Shown piece after piece: positions 61,327 to 64,000 of a stretch of 64,000 nucleotides of DNA. Under the pieces are notes generated by a model, which saw only the letters and a list, made by a program, of their open reading frames with translations, was not told the origin of the DNA and ran no database searches. A program made the position numbers and the translations under genes. Source of the DNA: Saprospiraceae bacterium (lineage in GTDB: Bacteria > Bacteroidota > Bacteroidia > Chitinophagales > Saprospiraceae); the NCBI GenBank assembly GCA_016720635.1, contig JADKKF010000026.1, positions 62,001 through 126,000 of the forward strand. Reading direction: 5' to 3'. Within the stretch, counting starts at the first letter, position 1. Every line of letters starts with the position of its first letter.

Positions 61327-62922
61327 ATGAAAATAGGTATGAGAAAACTTTTTTATTTAATTTCAATCATAGTCCTAGTAATTTGGGGTGTACTCATCTT
61401 TTTCGATGTGCATTTTCTTTGGCTTGGGTTACTTATTGTACCTATTCTTTGGATGGGAATATCGGATATTTTACAAAAAAAACACGCTATTAAGAGCAAT
61501 TTTCCGGTCTTGGGACGATTGCGATATTTCATGGAAGTCATGAGACCAAAGATTTATCAATATTTCATAGAAAGTGATACAAATGGGACGCCATTTAATC
61601 GATTACAGCGCTCCGTGGTATATCAACGCAGTAAAAATGAAACAGATACCCAACCGTTTGGCACCCAATTGGATGTTTATGACCCAGGCTACGAATTCGT
61701 AAATCACAGTATGAAAGCCGTTCATTTTGATCAACTCGAAGAAAATCCTCGAATAAAAATAGGCTCTAGTCAATGTACAAAACCCTATATGGCCAGTATG
61801 TTCAATATCAGTGCAATGAGTTTTGGTTCACTCAGTAAGACAGCAATTCTAGCGCTCAATGAAGGCGCAAAATTGGGCGGTTTTTACCACAATACGGGTG
61901 AAGGCGGGTTGTCTCCTTATCACTTACAAATGGGCGGCGATGTGGTCTGGAATATTGGTACAGGGTATTTTAGCTGCAGAACTCCTGAAGGAAAATTTAG
62001 TGAAGTGGAATTTGAAAAAAGGGCAACGCTCCCTAATGTAAAAATGATAGAATTAAAATTTTCTCAAGGAGCAAAACCTGGGCATGGAGGCATATTGCCC
62101 AAAGCAAAAGTTACAGATGAAATAGCAGCGATTCGCTTGGTTTCGAAAGGTCAGGACATCTTATCACCTCCGACGCATAGTGCCTTTTCAACTCCTAGAG
62201 AACTGATGCAATTCGTGAGATTATTAAGAGAAAAATCTGGCGGAAAACCCATTGGAATCAAACTATGTGTAGGTCGAAAATATGAATTCATTTCACTGTG
62301 TAAAGCCATGATAGAAGAAAAAACCTATTTGGATTTCATTACGGTGGATGGAGGGGAAGGTGGCACGGGGGCAGCTCCACCTGAATTTAGCGATCATGTC
62401 GGGATGCCACTTCGGGATGCATTGGCTTTTGTGTACGATACCCTAAAAGGATATGATCTGAAAAATCAAATTAAAATCATAGCGAGTGGCAAAGTCATTT
62501 CTGGATTCGATATTGTCCGCGCCCTTTCGATTGGGGCTGATGTCTGTAATTCCGCCAGAGGCATGATGTTTGCACTAGGTTGTATTCAAGCTTTGGAATG
62601 CAATAAAAATACATGCCCGACTGGGATTGCTACTCAAAATCCAGATTTGTATAAGGGACTGGATGTAGATTCCAAATCACAAAGAGTGAACAGATATCAC
62701 CGAGAAACCATCAAAAATGCCTTAGAATTGATAGCAGCCAGTGGGCTTTCCCATCCTGACGAAGTGGATCGTTGGGTTGTGTGTAGGAGAATTGATGCCA
62801 ACAAAATTGAAACATTGCGAGAAACATATCCCGAGCTAAAAGCTGGATGTCTTTTGGATGATGAAACCATCCCTGAAAAATGGAAAAGAGACTGTAAAAA
62901 AGCCACAGCTGATAAGTTCTAG
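61327..62922 (+). CDS. FMN-binding glutamate-synthase-family protein
   Basis: 531 residues, matching the GltB FMN/Fe-S domain alone. Two N-terminal membrane helices (residues about 7-50) tether it. The FMN barrel has GEGGLSPYHLQMGGDV, IRLVSKGQD and VDGGEGGTGAAP; ECNKNTCPTGIATQ holds three cysteines like the 3Fe-4S site. It lacks the glutamine amidotransferase domain and partner subunit of true glutamate synthase, so its reaction is unknown. The ATG at 61339 is another possible start. Confidence 0.87.
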   Translation: MKIGMRKLFYLISIIVLVIWGVLIFFDVHFLWLGLLIVPILWMGISDILQKKHAIKSNFPVLGRLRYFMEVMRPKIYQYFIESDTNGTPFNRLQRSVVYQRSKNETDTQPFGTQLDVYDPGYEFVNHSMKAVHFDQLEENPRIKIGSSQCTKPYMASMFNISAMSFGSLSKTAILALNEGAKLGGFYHNTGEGGLSPYHLQMGGDVVWNIGTGYFSCRTPEGKFSEVEFEKRATLPNVKMIELKFSQGAKPGHGGILPKAKVTDEIAAIRLVSKGQDILSPPTHSAFSTPRELMQFVRLLREKSGGKPIGIKLCVGRKYEFISLCKAMIEEKTYLDFITVDGGEGGTGAAPPEFSDHVGMPLRDALAFVYDTLKGYDLKNQIKIIASGKVISGFDIVRALSIGADVCNSARGMMFALGCIQALECNKNTCPTGIATQNPDLYKGLDVDSKSQRVNRYHRETIKNALELIAASGLSHPDEVDRWVVCRRIDANKIETLRETYPELKAGCLLDDETIPEKWKRDCKKATADKF

Positions 62923-63304
62923 TATTTTGCAATAAAAAAATGAATTTACCATTCGATATAATCATTACGTATGGATTTGTTTGAAATTACTTTTTAACTT
63001 TATCCATGAATGGGCAAACCTAATTTTTAATAAAAGTTGAAAATTTTACCAAAATTATCCGAAAATTTCTTCTATATTTAAAACTAATAATAAAATCTTA
63101 AATAACTATTAATCTATAACTTATACATTATATAAATATATATCTATATTTTTCAATAGCTTAAATTCTGCATATTTTATTTTACATGTAATATTTTATT
63201 TATCTTGCGCCCAAATTGACAAAATCTAGGGATTGATTCGTTAGAAACTCTAATTTTGCCTTTGGTAGATTTAAATATTTTTAAAAATTTTATTACACAC
63301 GGCC
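62923..63304. other. AT-rich intergenic stretch before the last gene
   Basis: About 380 bases of AT-rich sequence with no gene on either strand. A TATCTTG-like element near 63200 is a weak promoter candidate for the downstream gene; nothing else stands out. Confidence 0.4.
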
Positions 63305-64000
63305 ATGAGAATTTTCACATTATTGTTTATTTTTTTTGTTTCAAATTTAACTCTTGTAGAAGCGCAAGAAACTAATAAAAGGGAATTAATTAGTGTCCAA
63401 TTTGATACCAAATTCAGGCAAGAGATTATGACCAACGATTTACTTTCATTGGAATATGCCATAAGCAGGGTTAAGGGGGATTATTGTAATTGGTTGAACA
63501 ACAAGGGTGAAAAGCAGAGTACTGGCATAGGAAAAGTTGGTAAAGCATTCTTAAGATTAGCGAAAATTGGTCTCATTGACTATCCTTTGGCCAATAATTT
63601 TATGATCATAAATCATGAAATAAATGGTCATGCAGCTGCTTCCATTGAAACTAATCAAAAAGTCAGAGAGATCTCTATACCTTTTAAATATTATGGAAAG
63701 AGTTTCCACTATCTGACAAAACCAAAGACTCAAGTATTTGATGCGATAGCTTTTGTAGCCTCTGAAAGCAAGCCAAATTATTCCTATACTTATAGCGACT
63801 TGGCGGTGGATATTTCTGCAGGCATGAACGCTGGAAATGTACTCCGACAAAATATAAACAAAAATATCCTTTCCTCGGGTAGAATGCACCTTTATCAATC
63901 CTTGCAAACATTAATGAGCCATTGGGATTTTTGGAGATATTCTATCGCTTCAGATTATGGGGCATCGGATGATGTAAGTTATTATTTAAACTTTGTAAAT
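63305..64000 (+). CDS. Exported protein of unknown function, partial (runs off window)
   Basis: From the ATG at 63305 the frame is open to the window end (232 residues). A signal peptide (MRIFTLLFIFFVSNLTLVEAQ) is clear. The body includes FMIINHEINGHAAA, an HE..GH cluster that resembles metalloprotease sites but has spacing HExxxH rather than HExxH. A Tyr/Ser-rich portion follows (about 158-175). No family was recognised. Only the first part of the protein is in view. Confidence 0.75.
   Translation, partial: MRIFTLLFIFFVSNLTLVEAQETNKRELISVQFDTKFRQEIMTNDLLSLEYAISRVKGDYCNWLNNKGEKQSTGIGKVGKAFLRLAKIGLIDYPLANNFMIINHEINGHAAASIETNQKVREISIPFKYYGKSFHYLTKPKTQVFDAIAFVASESKPNYSYTYSDLAVDISAGMNAGNVLRQNINKNILSSGRMHLYQSLQTLMSHWDFWRYSIASDYGASDDVSYYLNFVN

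Noticed and set aside
63557..63907. Minus-strand frame of 116 codons at the window end
   Set aside because: It is antisense to a frame with a clear signal peptide that stays open to the window end; its own translation shows no domain.

Overview
This is an AT-rich chromosomal segment from a member of the Bacteroidota, probably near the Saprospiria/Chitinophagia. The evidence is: TAnnTTTG-type promoter -7 boxes with little Shine-Dalgarno signal, several secreted proteins with C-terminal type IX secretion (T9SS) sorting domains, a PorT-like T9SS component, a sigma-54-type regulator overlapping lptE, and a BtuB/BtuG-type cobalamin uptake pair under a B12 riboswitch. It is a housekeeping region with accessory inserts. 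No tRNA, rRNA, CRISPR array, phage or insertion sequence was recognised.

Layout. 1-6870 (minus): the str/S10 ribosomal operon, rpsL-rpsG-fusA-rpsJ-rplC-rplD-rplW-rplB-rpsS-rplV-rpsC (cut by the window edge). 7020-10649 (plus): a GNAT acetyltransferase, then a cobalamin riboswitch with a TonB-dependent receptor and a beta-propeller lipoprotein. 10953-14212: regulator, lptE, pdhA and a DUF1801 protein. 14726-16868 (minus): porT-like, proC and a small outer-membrane protein. 17069-18945: ribA, mazG and a YfcE-like phosphoesterase. 19049-23067: a protein of unknown function and a large T9SS cargo protein. 23075-28155 (minus): NUDIX hydrolase, allantoinase, ABC exporter and prfB, whose start is joined by a programmed +1 frameshift. 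About 28318-31315 is an abnormal homopolymer-rich block that looks like poor-quality or misassembled sequence; the neighbouring rhlE helicase has lost part of its 3' end. 31386-39559: helicase, tryptophan 2,3-dioxygenase, DUF4269, a GT-C-like membrane protein, nrdA and nrdB. Upstream of nrdB lies a palindrome of two consensus DnaA boxes. 40115-46922 (plus): a tight five-gene operon of two metallophosphoesterases, a double-YHYH protein, a DUF1566 protein and a HupE/UreJ-type membrane protein. This is the best candidate for an undescribed system. 47321-48586: a thioredoxin-like protein, DUF2024 and a Cys-rich MarR regulator, possibly a redox module. 48607-52491 (minus): an Rpn-like nuclease, rluD, tsaD, iscX and ferredoxin. 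52589-62922: an S9 peptidase, an M12-type metalloprotease, a TlpA-like protein, a lipoprotein, a TMEM175-like channel, an alcohol dehydrogenase and a glutamate-synthase-like enzyme. The window ends inside an exported protein of unknown function.

Across the window, six intergenic copies of a divergent hairpin-bearing repeat were found, four of them directly after stop codons. Several genes (rhlE, the thioredoxin-like gene, the 19049 gene) show apparent frameshifts that may be base-calling errors. All assignments come from reading motifs by eye; no database search was possible.
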